DNA of 64,000 bases from Tolypeutes matacus (Eukaryota; Chordata; Mammalia; Cingulata; Chlamyphoridae), in the NCBI GenBank assembly GCA_026826555.1, contig JAKSZT010053887.1, forward strand, positions 66,709,346 through 66,773,345. Direction: 5' to 3'. The translations under genes and the position numbers were made by a program. This document shows, in pieces, positions 23,246-34,420 of this stretch (positions are counted from its first letter, which is position 1; every line of letters starts with the position of its first letter). The notes under the pieces were generated by a model. That model was not told the origin of the DNA. It did no database searches and saw only the letters and a program-made list of their open reading frames with translations.

Positions 23246-24888
23246 ATTTTTGACAAGGCTGTCAAACACAGCCAGCTGGGGTAGAACTGTCTATTCAATA
23301 AATCATGCTGGGAGAACTGATACCCACAGCCAAAAGAAAGAATGAGGACCCCTATTTCACATCTTATACAAAAATTAACTCAAAATGGATCAAAATCCTA
23401 AATATAAAAGGTAGAACCATAAAGATCCTAGAAGAAAATGTAGGAAAATATCTTCAAGATCTGGTAGTAGGTGGTGGATTCTTAAACCTTATACTGAAAG
23501 CATGAGCAATGAAAGAAAACATGCATAAATGGTATCTCCTCAAACTTAAACACTTTTGTGATTCAAAGGACTTCGCCAAGAAGGTGAAAAGGCAGCCCTC
23601 TCAATGGGAGAAAATATTTGGAAAACCACATGTCTGATAAGTGTTTGATTTACGTTCTATATAAAGAGATCATAGAACTCAACAATAAAAGAGCAAGCAA
23701 TCTAATTTAAAAATGGGCAAAAGACTTAAATAGACATTTCTCCAAAGAGGAAATACAAATGGCCAAAAAGCACATGAAAAAAATGTTCAATATCATTAAC
23801 TATTAGGGAAATGCAAATCAAAACAACAGTGAGATATCACCTCACACCGCACAGAATGGCCATTATTTAAAAAAACAGAAAACAATAAATGCTGGAGAGG
23901 ATGTGGAGAAATAAGAACACTCCTTCACTGTTGGTGGGAATGTAAAATGGTGCAGCCTCTGTGGAAAACAGGTTGGCAGTTCCTCAGGAAGCTAAACATA
24001 GAACCGCCATATGATTCAGCAATTCTTTTACTAGGAATATATCCAGAAGAATTGAAAACTGTGATGTGAACAGACATCTGCATACCAATGTTCATAGCAG
24101 TGTTATTCACAGTTGCCAAAAGATGGAAACAACCCAACTGTACACCAACTAATGAATGGATAAACAAAATATGTTATATACATATGATGGAATACTATGC
24201 TGCAGTAAGAAGAAATGAAATCGGGACACATATGATAAGATGGATGATTCCTGAAGACATTATGCTAAGTGAAATAAGCCGACACAAAAGGACAAATATT
24301 GCATCATCTCACTAATATGAATTAAATGTGAAAAATAAACACATGGAGTTAAAATCCAGAATACAGGTTATTAGGAGATAAGAGGAGTGTGGCAAAGGTG
24401 AAGCTTAATGTATGTAGAAGTTTTAATTAACTTGACTATAAAAGTGTGGAAATGGATAGAGTTGATGGTAACATATTATAGTGAGTTGGAGCTAGTTTAT
24501 AAATGGGATTGTGACTGAAAAAAATAATCTATGAATAAATTAGGGACTGAATAACAGATGTATGTCACTATTGCAGGGTCGTAGGAATGTGGACTAGCAT
24601 AGAAAAATAGAATTAAGGTAACCTATGGACTATAGTTAACAGAAATACTGTAATATTCTTGACCAAAGCCAAAGATATACTGTGTTAATAATTAGGAGAT
24701 ATGGAAAAAATATACCAAATATATGCTGTGGCCCAATGTTAGTGGTCATAATCTTATAATATTATCTCATAATCTGTAACAAATGTTCCACAATGGTGAG
24801 GTGCTTTGGTGAAAGGGTGTTATATGGTAATTCCTCACATGTGTATAATAGTTTTGTTAAGTTCACAACTTCTGTAATAAAATATAAT
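23246..24888 (+). mobile_element. L1 A, last piece (ORF2 C-terminus and 3' UTR)
   Basis: Runs through the ORF2 C-terminal region ('atgctggagaggatgtggag' near 23889) and a 3' UTR of about 560 bp. This ends 'gttcacaacttctgtaataaaa' (24861-24882) without a long A tail. The final AATAAA-like bases overlap the candidate target-site duplication at 24878-24888. Confidence 0.8.
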
Positions 24889-24934
24889 TGAATTAAACAG
24901 CCATTCTGAAAAACAGAAACAAAAAAGTAATTTA
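24889..24934. other. 46-bp spacer between two head-to-tail L1s
   Basis: Short A-rich sequence between the 3' end of L1 A and the 5' end of L1 B. It could be flanking HAL1 DNA or a decayed L1 A tail into which L1 B integrated. Confidence 0.4.
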
Positions 24935-26335
24935 GAGAAGATGGTGCCAGACTAACAGGCAGAGCTTAATGCTCTCACAAAACCAATGGAGAAAGAGCCA
25001 AAAGCTGTACAAGGGACCTGCTTTGGGTCAGAAACCCAGGACAGTGCTATCTAACTCCTAGGAGCATAAGTGACAGAGAGACAAAGAACCTGAGACAACA
25101 AATATGAGCTACTAAACTCCTGTGGCAGCTTGGTAGGGCACCCCTCCCTCACTCCCTAGATATTAAGCAGGGGTAAAACCCCAGCTCACTGCAGCTAGCT
25201 GAGAGGGGTAAGGACATCTTCTTCCCTGTAGGTGATTCAAGGGAAAAGAAAAGGAGAGTTGGGAAACTTTTCTTCAGCGAATTCAACCAGCAGAGCCCAC
25301 TTTGAATCTCCACTCTGGAAATTTAACACAGAACACAGGAAAGCAAAGCCTGAAAGACCTCTATGGAAAGGTGCGCTAAGTAGCGCCATCTGGTGGGTGG
25401 TCTGGAAATTGCATGGGCAAAACTGTTTTTCCTGGGTTTTTTTTTTTTTGTATTCTAACCCCTAAGAGAAAATCTGCAGCTCATTAGTGAGTCCGTGGCC
25501 TGATTTGGATAACTTAAGCTGTGCATTTTTAAAGACAGAATAAGTTGAGCCAAATATAAAATAAGAGCTGTGGGAGGGAAAACAATAGCAAAAGAGAATT
25601 TGGCCTTCAGAGTAAATTCACCAATGTATTCAGATGCCTAGACATCAGCAAAAAATTAAAAGGCACACCAGGAAACAGGAAGAAATGGCCCAGCCAAAGG
25701 AATCAATGAAATATCCTAAAGAGATATAGGATATAAGACAATTAATTGTGAGAATCACACAACTCTCCTAAATCACTTTAAAGAATTTAAAGAAAATATG
25801 AATAAAGAAATAAAAGATATTAAGAAGACACTGGGTGAGCATAAAGAACAATTTGAAAGCCTGCAAAGTAAAGTAACCAGCCTTATGGGAATGAAAGACA
25901 AGGTGAATAAGATTAAAAATACATTAGAGGCACATAAGAACAGATTTGAATTGCTCAAAGACACAATTCGTGATTTTGAAGACAGAACATATGAACTGGA
26001 AAAGACAGGAGAACAGAAAGAAAGAGAATGGAAAAAATTGAGCAGAGTCTCAGGGAACTGAATGAAAATGTGAAATGCACAAACATTTCCTTATCGGTGT
26101 TCCAGAAGGAGAAGATAATGGAAAAGGCCAGAAAGAATAGTTGAGGAAATAATGACCAAAAACTCCCAATCCTTGTGAAAGACATAGTATCTCTAACCAA
26201 GAGGGATAATGCACCCCAAACAGAAAAAATTCAAATAGGTCTACCCCAAGACACCTATTATTCATAATTACAAATATAGAGATAAAAAGAAGATTCTGAA
26301 AGCAGCAAGAGAAAAGCAAAGCATCACACACAAGG
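24935..26335 (+). mobile_element. L1 B: 5' UTR and ORF1 region
   Basis: A second full-length L1 starts at 'agagaagatggtgccagac' (24936). Its 5' UTR (about 750 bp) does not resemble that of L1 A beyond the first bases, so A and B are different promoter types. ORF1 begins with an ATG at 25685 that meets a stop after 14 codons. A possible imperfect duplication (aagtaatttagaga near 24927, aagtagtatagaag near 31668) flanks the element. LTR no. 6 interrupts it at 26336. Confidence 0.83.
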
Positions 26336-27200
26336 TGTATTTTTCAGCCAAAGGGGGTGATGATGAAAAATATCAGAACTCTGTTGGCTTCTATAAAGGG
26401 TATTTATTTGGGGTAGAAGCTTACAGTCACAAGGCCCTGAAGAGTCCAACTCAATATACCATAACAGGTACTTTCTCACCCAAGTCATTTGTCACCTGTT
26501 GACACAAGATGGATGGCAGTGTCTGCAAGGGTTCAGCTTTCCTTCTTCCTCTTAAGGGTCCATGGTCCCAGCTTCTTCTGGTTTCAGCTGTAGGCTGGCA
26601 TAAGTCTTATCTCTCTCCCTGGGACTCATTTCTTTCCGGGCTCAGCTGCTCTGCTCTCTTTACAAGGTCAGCTATAGACTATCATGCTCATCTCTCCTCC
26701 TGGGACCTCTGCCATGTCTAATAAGCTGTATCTTTTCCTCTGTGTTCTTATTCTCTGTGTATCTACTTCTGTATGAGAGTCTCTTTTATCAGCCCACCAA
26801 GAATTCTGGGACTCAATGCTGAGGCATACTCTAATGATGTGGTTGAATCAAAGGCCTAAACTTAACATAATTTAATCAAATGTCTCAAATTCATCTAATA
26901 CAATCAAAGGGTTATCATGCCCAGAGAAATAGACCAGTTTACAAGTATAATCAATATATTTTTTTGGAATTCATAAATAATATCAAACTGCCACACAAGG
27001 GAAACTTGATAAGATTAAGCGCCAACCTCTCATACTGAAAGAGAAAAACCGTCAGCCAAAAATTCTGTGTCTGGCAAAACTGTCCTTCAAAAATGAGGTT
27101 GAGTTGAAAGACTTCACAGACAAACAAAAACTGAAAGAATATCTTACCGATAGACCAGAATTACAAGAGATACTACAGGGAGGCTACAACCTGTGAGGGA
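25685..27200 (+). pseudogene. L1 B ORF1 pseudogene, split by LTR no. 6
   Basis: The ORF1 RNA-binding protein remnant starts MAQPKESMKYPKEI, then stops. The coiled-coil is open at 25798-26061 (87 codons), with repeated heptad-like KDIKKTLGEHKEQFESLQ and NRFELLKDTIRDFEDRTYELE. The LTR (26336-26995) follows, then the C-terminal text near 27001-27200. Frameshifts and stops show it is dead. Antisense frames at 25955-26331 are shadows. Confidence 0.75.
26336..26995 (-). mobile_element. MaLR-like solitary LTR no. 6, minus orientation, 660 bp
   Basis: On the plus strand it starts TGTATTTTTCAGCC and ends CAAACTGCCACA. The perfect 5-bp duplication caagg is at 26331-26335 and 26996-27000. The inverted polyadenylation region 'gggtatttatttgggg' is at 26399-26414. 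The flanking L1 B ORF1 text joins exactly across the insertion. The plus-strand open frame 26509-26721 is antisense to the LTR and has no known motif. Confidence 0.9.
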
Positions 27201-30200
27201 AAAAAGAAGGCAAGAGATTTGGAGAAAAGTGTAAAAATTAAGATTATTAGGAAAGGCAAACTAAAGACTAAGACAGGCAATAGAATGATATGACAACAGC
27301 AAGTGGAAGGACAAAATGGATGAAGTAAGTAATGCGTTTACAGTAATAACATTGAACGCTAATGGCTTGAACTCTCCGATCAAAAGACATAGACTGATAG
27401 GACGGATAAAAAATTGTGAGCTGTTTATATGTTATCTACAAGAGACCCACCTCAGATGTAAAGACACAACCAGGTTAAAAGTGAAAGGTTGAAAAAGATA
27501 TTCCATGCAAGTAGTAACCAAAAAAGAGCTGGAGTAGCAAAACTAATATTGGACAAAATAGATTTCAAATGCAAAACTGTTATAAAGGATGAAGAAGGTC
27601 ATTATATATTAATAAAAGGGGCAATTCACCAAGAAATAAGTATACTAAATATTTGTTCACCTAACCTGAGTGCCCTAAGATTCATGAGGCACACACTGGC
27701 AAACTGAAGGGAGAAATTGATGTCTCTACAATAATAGTATGAGACTTCAATACACCACTAATAATATTGCTTGGAACATCTGGACAGAGGACAAATAAAG
27801 AAACAGAGAGCTTGAATTATATGATAAATGAAATAGACCTAACAGATATCTATAGAGCATTGCACATCCAAAGACAGGATATACATTCTTTTCAAGTTCG
27901 TATAGATCCTTCTCCAAGGTAGACCATATTTTGAGTCACAAGAAAAGTCTCAATAAATTTAAAAACATTGAAATTATACCAAATACTTTATCAGATCACA
28001 TCAGAAGGATGATGGAAATCAATAATTAATGGAAAAAGAGAAAATTCTTAAATATATGGAGATTAAACAACACACTCTTAAATAATCAGTGGGTCAAAAA
28101 GAAATTACAAGTGAATTCAGCAAATATCTTGAAGAAGAATGAAAATGAGAACACAACATATTAAACCTATGGGACACTGCAAAGGCAGTGCTAAGAGCTC
28201 TCAATGCTCATATTAAAAAGAAGAAAGTGCTAAAATTGGAGATCTAACTGCACAACTGTGGCTCTAGAAAAAGAGCAGCAAATTAATCCCAAACCAAGTT
28301 GAAGGAAAGATAAGTAAAGATCATATCAGAAATAAATGGAATTGAGAACAACAACAACAACAAAAAAGCAATTGAGAGAATTAACAAAACCAAAAGATAA
28401 TTCTTTGAGAAGATCAACAAAGTCGAAAAACCCTCAGCTAGACTGTCAAAATAAAAAAGAGAGAAGATACAAATAAATAAAATGAGGAATGAAAGGGGGG
28501 AGGGGCATTACAACTGACTCCACAAAAATAAGAGAGATCATAAGAGGATACTATCAACAACTGTATGCCAAAAGTCAAGACAATGTAGATGAGATGGACA
28601 AATTCCTAGAAACACATGAGTCACCTACACTGACCCTAGAAAAAATAGATTAACTTAACAAACCAATCACAAGTGAAGAGATTGATAGAGTTACAAAAAC
28701 CTCCCAAAGATGAAAAGCCCAGGACCAGATGGTTTCACCTTTGAATTCTACCAATCATTCAAAGATGAACAGGAATAAATGCTACCAAATTTATTCTCTA
28801 AAGCAAATATAACCCTAATACCAAAACCAGATAAAGATACTATGAAAAAAGAAAATTACACATCAATATCGCTAAAATCTTCAACAAAATACTCACAAAC
28901 TGAATCCAAAAGCAAATTAAAAGAAATATATACCACGATCAAATGGGTTTTATCCCAGGTATGCAAGGTGGTTCAACACAAGAAAATCAATTAGTGTAAT
29001 AAACCACATTGACAAATTAAAGAAGAAAAAGCACATGATCCTATCGATTGATGCAGAAAAGGTATTTGACAAAATACAGCACCCTTTCTTCATAAAACCG
29101 CTCCAAAAGATAGGAATAGAAGAAAGCTTTCTAAATAAGGTAAAGTGTATATATATGAAAAACCTACAGCTAGCATTGTACTCAATGGTGAAAGACTGAA
29201 AGCTTTCCCACCTAGATCAGGAACAAGACAAAGATGCCCACTGTTGCCAGTGTTATTCAGAATAGTGGTAGAGTTTCTAGCTATAGCAATTAGGTTAGAA
29301 AAAGAAATAAAAGGCATCCAAATAAGAAAGGAAGAAGTAAAACTTTCACTATTTGCAGATAATATAATCCTATAGCTAGAATCTCCTGAAAAATCCATAA
29401 CAAAACTACAAGAACTAAAAGATGATTTCAGCAAAGTGGTGGGATACAAGATTAATATGCAAAATTCAATAGCTTTTCTGTACACTATTGATGTGCAATC
29501 TGAGGAGGAAATCAGGAAAAAAAAGGCATAAATAATAGCAACTAAAAGAATCAAATATTTAAGAATAAACTTAATGCAGGACATAAAGGACCTGTATGCA
29601 GGAAACTACAAAACATTGCTAAAAGAAACTGACGAAGACTTAAATAAATGTATGGACATTTGGACATTCCATGTTCATGGATTGGAAGACTAAATATCGT
29701 TAAGTTGTCAATTCTACCCAGACTGATTTACAGATTAAAGCAATCCCAATAAAAATCCCAACAGCCTTTTTTGCAGTAATAAAAAAACAATTATCAAATT
29801 TACTTGGAAATGCAAAGGGCACTGAATAGCCAAAAAGATCATAAAAAAAAACAGAACAAAGTTGGAGGACTCTCACTTCCTGACTTTAAAGCATATTAGT
29901 TAGCTACAATGGTTAAAGCAGCATGGTACTGGCATAGAGACAGACACATTTGCCAATGGAATTGAATCAAGAACTCAGAAATAGGCACATCTACAGTCAA
30001 GTGATTTGTGACAAGGCTATCAATCTCTTCTAGCTGGGCCAGAACAGTCTATTCTACAAATGGTGCTGGGAGAACTGGATAGGCAAATCCAAAAGAAAGA
30101 AAGAAGATTCTATCTCACACCTTATAAAACAAGTAATTCAAAATCGATCAAGTACTTAAATATAAAAGTGACAACCAATAAAATTCCTGGAAGAAAATGT

Positions 30201-31670
30201 AGGAAAACATCTTCAAGATCTTGTGGTGGGCAGTAGTTTCTCAACCTTACACCCAAAGCATGAGCAACAAAAGAAAAAATAGGTAAATGGAACCTCCTCA
30301 AAATTCAACACTTTTGCACCTCAAAAGATTTTGTCAGAAAGGTGAAAAAGCGTCTGAGTCAATGTGTGGAAATATTTGGCAATCGCATATCAGATAAGAG
30401 TTTCATATCGCTGATATAGAATGAGATCATACAACTCAACAATAAAAAGACAAACTACTCAGTTAAAAAATGGGCAAAATACTTGAAAAGACAATTTCCT
30501 AAGAAGAATTACAAATGGCAAAGAAACACGTGAAAAAATTTTCAATATCACTAGCAATTAAGGAAATGCAATCAAACTACAATGAGATGTGTTTTCACAC
30601 CTGTTAGACTGGCCGTTATTAAAAAGTCAGACAACTGTAAATTTTGGAAAGGTTGTGGACAGATAGAAATGTTTATTCATTGTTGATGGGGATGTAGAAT
30701 GGTCCAACCATTGTGGAGGACTGTTTGGCAATTCCTAAGGAAGTTTAATATAGACTTGCCATGTGACCCAGCAACACCATTGCTACGTATATACCGAAAA
30801 GAACCGAGAGCAATGACATAAACAGACTCTGCACACTGATGTTCATAGTGGCATTATAGATGATTGCCAAAAATTTGATACAACCCAGTTATCTATCAAC
30901 TGATGAAGGGATAAACAAATTGCGGTGTATATACACAATTGAATATGATGCAGCAATAAGAAAAATGAAGTCATGAAACATAAGACAACATGTATGAACC
31001 TGGAGGACATTATGTTGAGTGAAGCAAGCCAGACACAAGACGACACATATTGTATGATTTGTGCTATTATGAACCAAATATTTTGTGTAAACTCATGCAA
31101 TTAATAATTAGAATATTGGTCACCAGAAAATAGAAGGAGGGTAGAGAATGGAAAGCTGATGGTTAAAAAAAAAAATTGTTTGTAAATCTTTGGAAATGAA
31201 TGGAAATGGTGAAAGCATATCTTCCTGATTCCAACTAGCAGAGCTATGATAAGGATATGACAGTGGTTGAAAGGGAAAATCTAAGGTCCTGTATGTTACT
31301 AGAAGGAAAGCTGAAAACTGTAACATGGGACTGTATAAGATAGTAAAATATCATGTAATGCACGAATATGGGTGATATTGCATATATAAGACTGATTTTA
31401 CAAAATATAAAAACAAATATACTAGAAAGAAGGAAAAAGAATAGCAGCTATGAACGGCAGGGGAAGCATAGAGAGATTGAGAGGTGATGCATTTTGTTTG
31501 TTTTTCATTTATTATTGTTATTATTGGAATAGTGAAAGTGTGCTCTAAGTATGATTGGGGTGATTAATGCACAAATATGTGATTATATCGAGTACCATTG
31601 ACTGTACAATTTGAATTTATTTATGCTTTTTAAATATGTATTAATAAAATTGATTTGTTAAAAAAAAAAA
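27001..31670 (+). mobile_element. L1 B: end of ORF1, ORF2 and 3' UTR with A tail
   Basis: Uninterrupted L1 from the ORF1 C-terminus to a terminal A run (31660-31670) after 'aataaaattgatttgtt'. The 3' UTR from about 31085 holds a TTATTATTG stretch. It shares 'tgattggggtgatnaatgcac'-type text with the end of L1 C (59115-59135), so B and C are close relatives. Confidence 0.88.
27332..31085 (+). pseudogene. L1 B ORF2 pseudogene
   Basis: The endonuclease start reads ITLNANGLNSPIKRHR and then LQETHLRCKD (27343-27470), so the QETH motif is kept here, but a stop follows soon after. The reverse-transcriptase core is open at 29145-29375 (76 codons) with [20 protein letters not shown] and LFADN. The catalytic FADD has become FADN (29352-29363), which removes one active-site aspartate. 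The C-terminal third is full of stops. It cannot encode an active enzyme. The 164-codon minus-strand frame at 29090-29584 is a shadow of this gene. Confidence 0.8.
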
Positions 31671-31675
31671 GTAGT

Positions 31676-32250
31676 ATAGAAGAGATTTAAATAAATCCCC
31701 AGAATGTTTGTAAGAGAAACACCAAGATATCAGCTGTGCATCAGGCAGGGAGAGCAAGCATTTCTTACTAGACTAATGTTTCTATCAGAGGAATGTGTCT
31801 GAGCCAACAAAAGAATAAAGGAACTTTCTGGCAACCTGATGTGTTTGAAGGAAGAATTAAATTACTGATAATACTAAAAACATTGAAAAGAAAGAGAAAA
31901 TATTTTTTCCAGGGAAAGGCAAAATATATTCACTATATATTCATAACAATATAGACAATGAGTTACCTATTAACAGAAATTGTAATTTATCTTTGTTGGA
32001 AAGTTGTGATGAAAGAAACTATATATGGAGTAGTAAAGATGGCCACATTCTCATGCACTATTGTAAAGAGCTATAAAAAATTTCCATTGTTTACTTAAAT
32101 CAAATGATAGTGGTATAAAGTTATTATTTAGAAACATGGAAGCAAATGATCTCCAGAAGTAAGAACTGAAATAGTTATTGTGAATGCCTCTGGGACACAG
32201 GAATATTGGGGTGGGACATTTTCCTAGGATAACAGCATACACTGAGTTGA
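31676..32250 (+). mobile_element. HAL1 fragment, plus strand, right part
   Basis: After the L1 B tail the text resumes HAL1-like order: 'aaataaatccccagaatgt' (31690), 'aagatatcagctgtgcatc' (31724), 'ctggcaacctgatgtgtttg' (31829) and 'ggaagaattaaattactga' (31850). This fits the continuation of the fragment ending at 15893. It implies that about 15.8 kb of L1 and LTR sequence entered one HAL1 copy. The right border is approximate. Confidence 0.5.
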
Positions 32251-33040
32251 GCAATGTGGAATGGAGAAGCAGGTCAGATAGCGTAGTCCAGCTTCAACAG
32301 CAACAGGAGTGAATACATAAATGGGTATGGAAGCAAGGACAGAGAAAGAGATAGTCCAGAATAATTTATTTTCAAAGACTTTGTAATAGCAGTACGTATA
32401 ACTTTTCCCATGAAAACAGCAAGGTTCTGTAATGGTACCAATATGCCATAATAAGCACAGGAGACTAATAAGCACAAGATAATCAATAGCCACTTGTGGC
32501 TGTTTACATTTATGCTTAAATCAACTAAATTAAAGTAAAACTAAAACTCAATTTCAGTCACACTGGCTATATTTCACGTATTCAGTAGCCAAGTGTGATG
32601 AGTGGTTATCCTATTGGAGAGGTCATATTAGATAACATCATTGTGGACCTTTCTATTGGACTGTTGCTATAAAGCATATTTCTGATTTTTTCAGCTGAGA
32701 CTAACTTCTGAAATGTCTTTTAAAAAAATATACCTTCATTCCATTAAAATGATGCTTTATTGTGCATTCTCAAGATTGTTCTTTCACATCATCTTGAAAC
32801 TGCTTATATAGTAACACTATCCTTAATAACAACTGATGGTTTGATGATTTGAAATAAGCTCAAAAAATTATTTTTCAGGTATGGTAGATGCAGCTGGGAC
32901 TAAATTGATTAAGAGTTTTGAAGTCCATGGAGAGGTAAAATAGTGATATCTTTGTTGTTATGAAAGCATGAAATAGACCTCTTTTAACTAACACAAGTAG
33001 AAGAGACTTCTATGAGGAAATACTTCAATTGAGTCTTTCT
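32251..33040. other. Unassigned, mostly unique sequence
   Basis: No repeat family, conserved frame or RNA structure recognised. Antisense frames at 32224-32493 and 32051-32254 have no domain. Confidence 0.4.
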
Positions 33041-33044
33041 CAAG

Positions 33045-33400
33045 AACTGTAAAGGGTTTGAGATTTTACCTTGCCTACAATCTAATAAGTGATCCTGCCA
33101 CAGCTTTATGGGTGCTGGGTGAAGGTACAAGGTGCCTGGGTCAGAGATAAAAACTCATATTTATGACCAGTCAGGCAGCCTGAGCTTCATTTGTGTAGCT
33201 TGCCCATGCCCCTCAAACCCCTGGAGAAAGCCAAGAATCAGGCTTTTTAAAATTTGTCCCATACAACACTGTTGCTTCTCCCTGAAATCCACAGAATTTG
33301 TGAATGCCCGTACACTGGAGCCCTTCCCCCTGTCACCCAACAGAAATGGGTAGGGTGGTGACATGGGCAACTCTATTCAAAAGAGCTATTAAAGCTTAAG
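33045..33400 (+). mobile_element. LTR-like or ancient repeat block 1
   Basis: This block resembles the one at 34060-34420: both have an 'aactgt(t)aaag' start, 'gagattttac/aagattttac', a 'gccacag(c/t)ttt/catgg' stretch, 'gggtcagaga/gggtcacaga' and a pyrimidine-rich right half. The pattern is that of old ERVL-type LTRs, but I cannot name the family. The 700 bp between the two copies may be remnants of the same element. Confidence 0.35.
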
Positions 33401-34059
33401 TCCCTCTCATCCCCAAATATCCCCAGCATACCTGCATGGGTACTTCTGTGTTTTTGTCCCACTTTGGCAAAGGGAGACCTCAGCCAACCCCATACCAACC
33501 ATTTTTCTCCTTAAATCAGTTTGGGCCGAGGTAAAGGAAGGGAAAGTCATCAGCAGGACATGGAGAGAAAGAAGAGCTCTGTACCAGTAAGTAAGGCTTT
33601 GCATTTATTTTCTGTATGTAGTAGCCCAGCTGTGGCCAGTGGCCCATAATTCAAATGTTTTCAATCCTACCAAAGCTCTATATCCTCATTGCTGAGACCA
33701 TTTATTTCAGCTTTGGTGACTCTGACCCTAACGTCACACAATATTGTTTTAAAGGCTAGGGCTGCCAATTCTGACGTCCCATGGTCATGATAATATCCCT
33801 TCTTCTTCTCTTCCAGAAGACAGTAAATTATAGCCAAACCACCATTCAAGTAGCTTGTTTCTATTCTATCTCTTGCTGCGTAGCCTCTAAGCAAGGATAC
33901 TGGGGGATTGTTACTCTTCTTTCCTTATTGACGAGAGGGAGACCATTTCCTATTAGATCCCAGGAAGTCTTCTCATACCCCTCACCCAAGCCACAAAAGG
34001 CCCTAGTCATTTCTCTCTTTCAGGAAGTCATGTCTGTCCCCTACTCATCACCAAAACTT
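33401..34059. other. Sequence between two LTR-like blocks
   Basis: Moderately GC-rich with no recognised coding motif. If the flanking blocks are LTRs of one provirus, this would be a badly deleted internal region, but no gag, pol or env residue pattern is visible. Frames at 33407-33604, 33667-33894 and 33781-34101 have no recognisable domain. Confidence 0.3.
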
Positions 34060-34420
34060 CCTAAAACTGTTAAAGATCTAAGATTTTACTCTGTAAGCTA
34101 ACCCAGCCGGCCACAGTTTCATGGATCCTGGCAGAAGACACAAGACTTTTGGGTCACAGACAATGGACTTCATTACTCAGCACAGCTGGCTGCCTCAATT
34201 TCATGTTTGCATTAGTTTCCCTTATCTCCTCCCTCCACCTCCCAGTCCCACATGGATGATAAGGAAGAAGGTCCAGGTGAATGTTGAAATGCAGTGGCTT
34301 TGTATCACAGCTGAGGAACCCTGGACCTTGGAAACTCCCAATATTTTAAATGGGCTACAAACAAACCTGCCCAAACTTTGCCCCTGAGATAGACATTGTC
34401 TGTATTATACTGGTTAGCAA
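34060..34420 (+). mobile_element. LTR-like or ancient repeat block 2
   Basis: Similar to block 1 and in the same orientation, with 'ctgttaaagatctaagat' (34066) and 'cagaagacacaagacttttg' (34132). The latter recalls old retroviral LTRs in which a tagged stretch precedes 'ggactttatt' (here 'ggacttcatt' at 34166). No duplication could be defined. Confidence 0.35.

Larger units (their letters stand above)
17953..24320 (+). pseudogene. L1 A ORF2 pseudogene, split by three LTR insertions
   Basis: ORF2 codes for the L1 endonuclease/reverse transcriptase. The start is already broken (ATG CCT TAA at 17953). The N-terminal endonuclease appears at 17973-18080 as MNVTGLNSPIQRHRLAEKIR with LQETN, where functional copies have QETH. 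More EN sequence includes IVYAPIQDAPNYRRQTLAK and VLVGDFNTPL (18870-18980). In the reverse-transcriptase core the FADD box is changed to FMDN (near 20620-20632). The C-terminal end is open at 24088-24315 (ICYIHMMEYYAAVRRNEIG). Stops are frequent. Confidence 0.8.

Noticed and set aside
29090..29584. 164-codon minus-strand open frame
   Set aside because: Exactly antisense to the L1 B reverse-transcriptase region. L1 sense strands are A-rich and T-poor, which leaves few stops on the antisense.
33781..34101. 106-codon frame between LTR-like blocks as a viral gene remnant
   Set aside because: No residue pattern of gag, protease, polymerase or envelope is visible.
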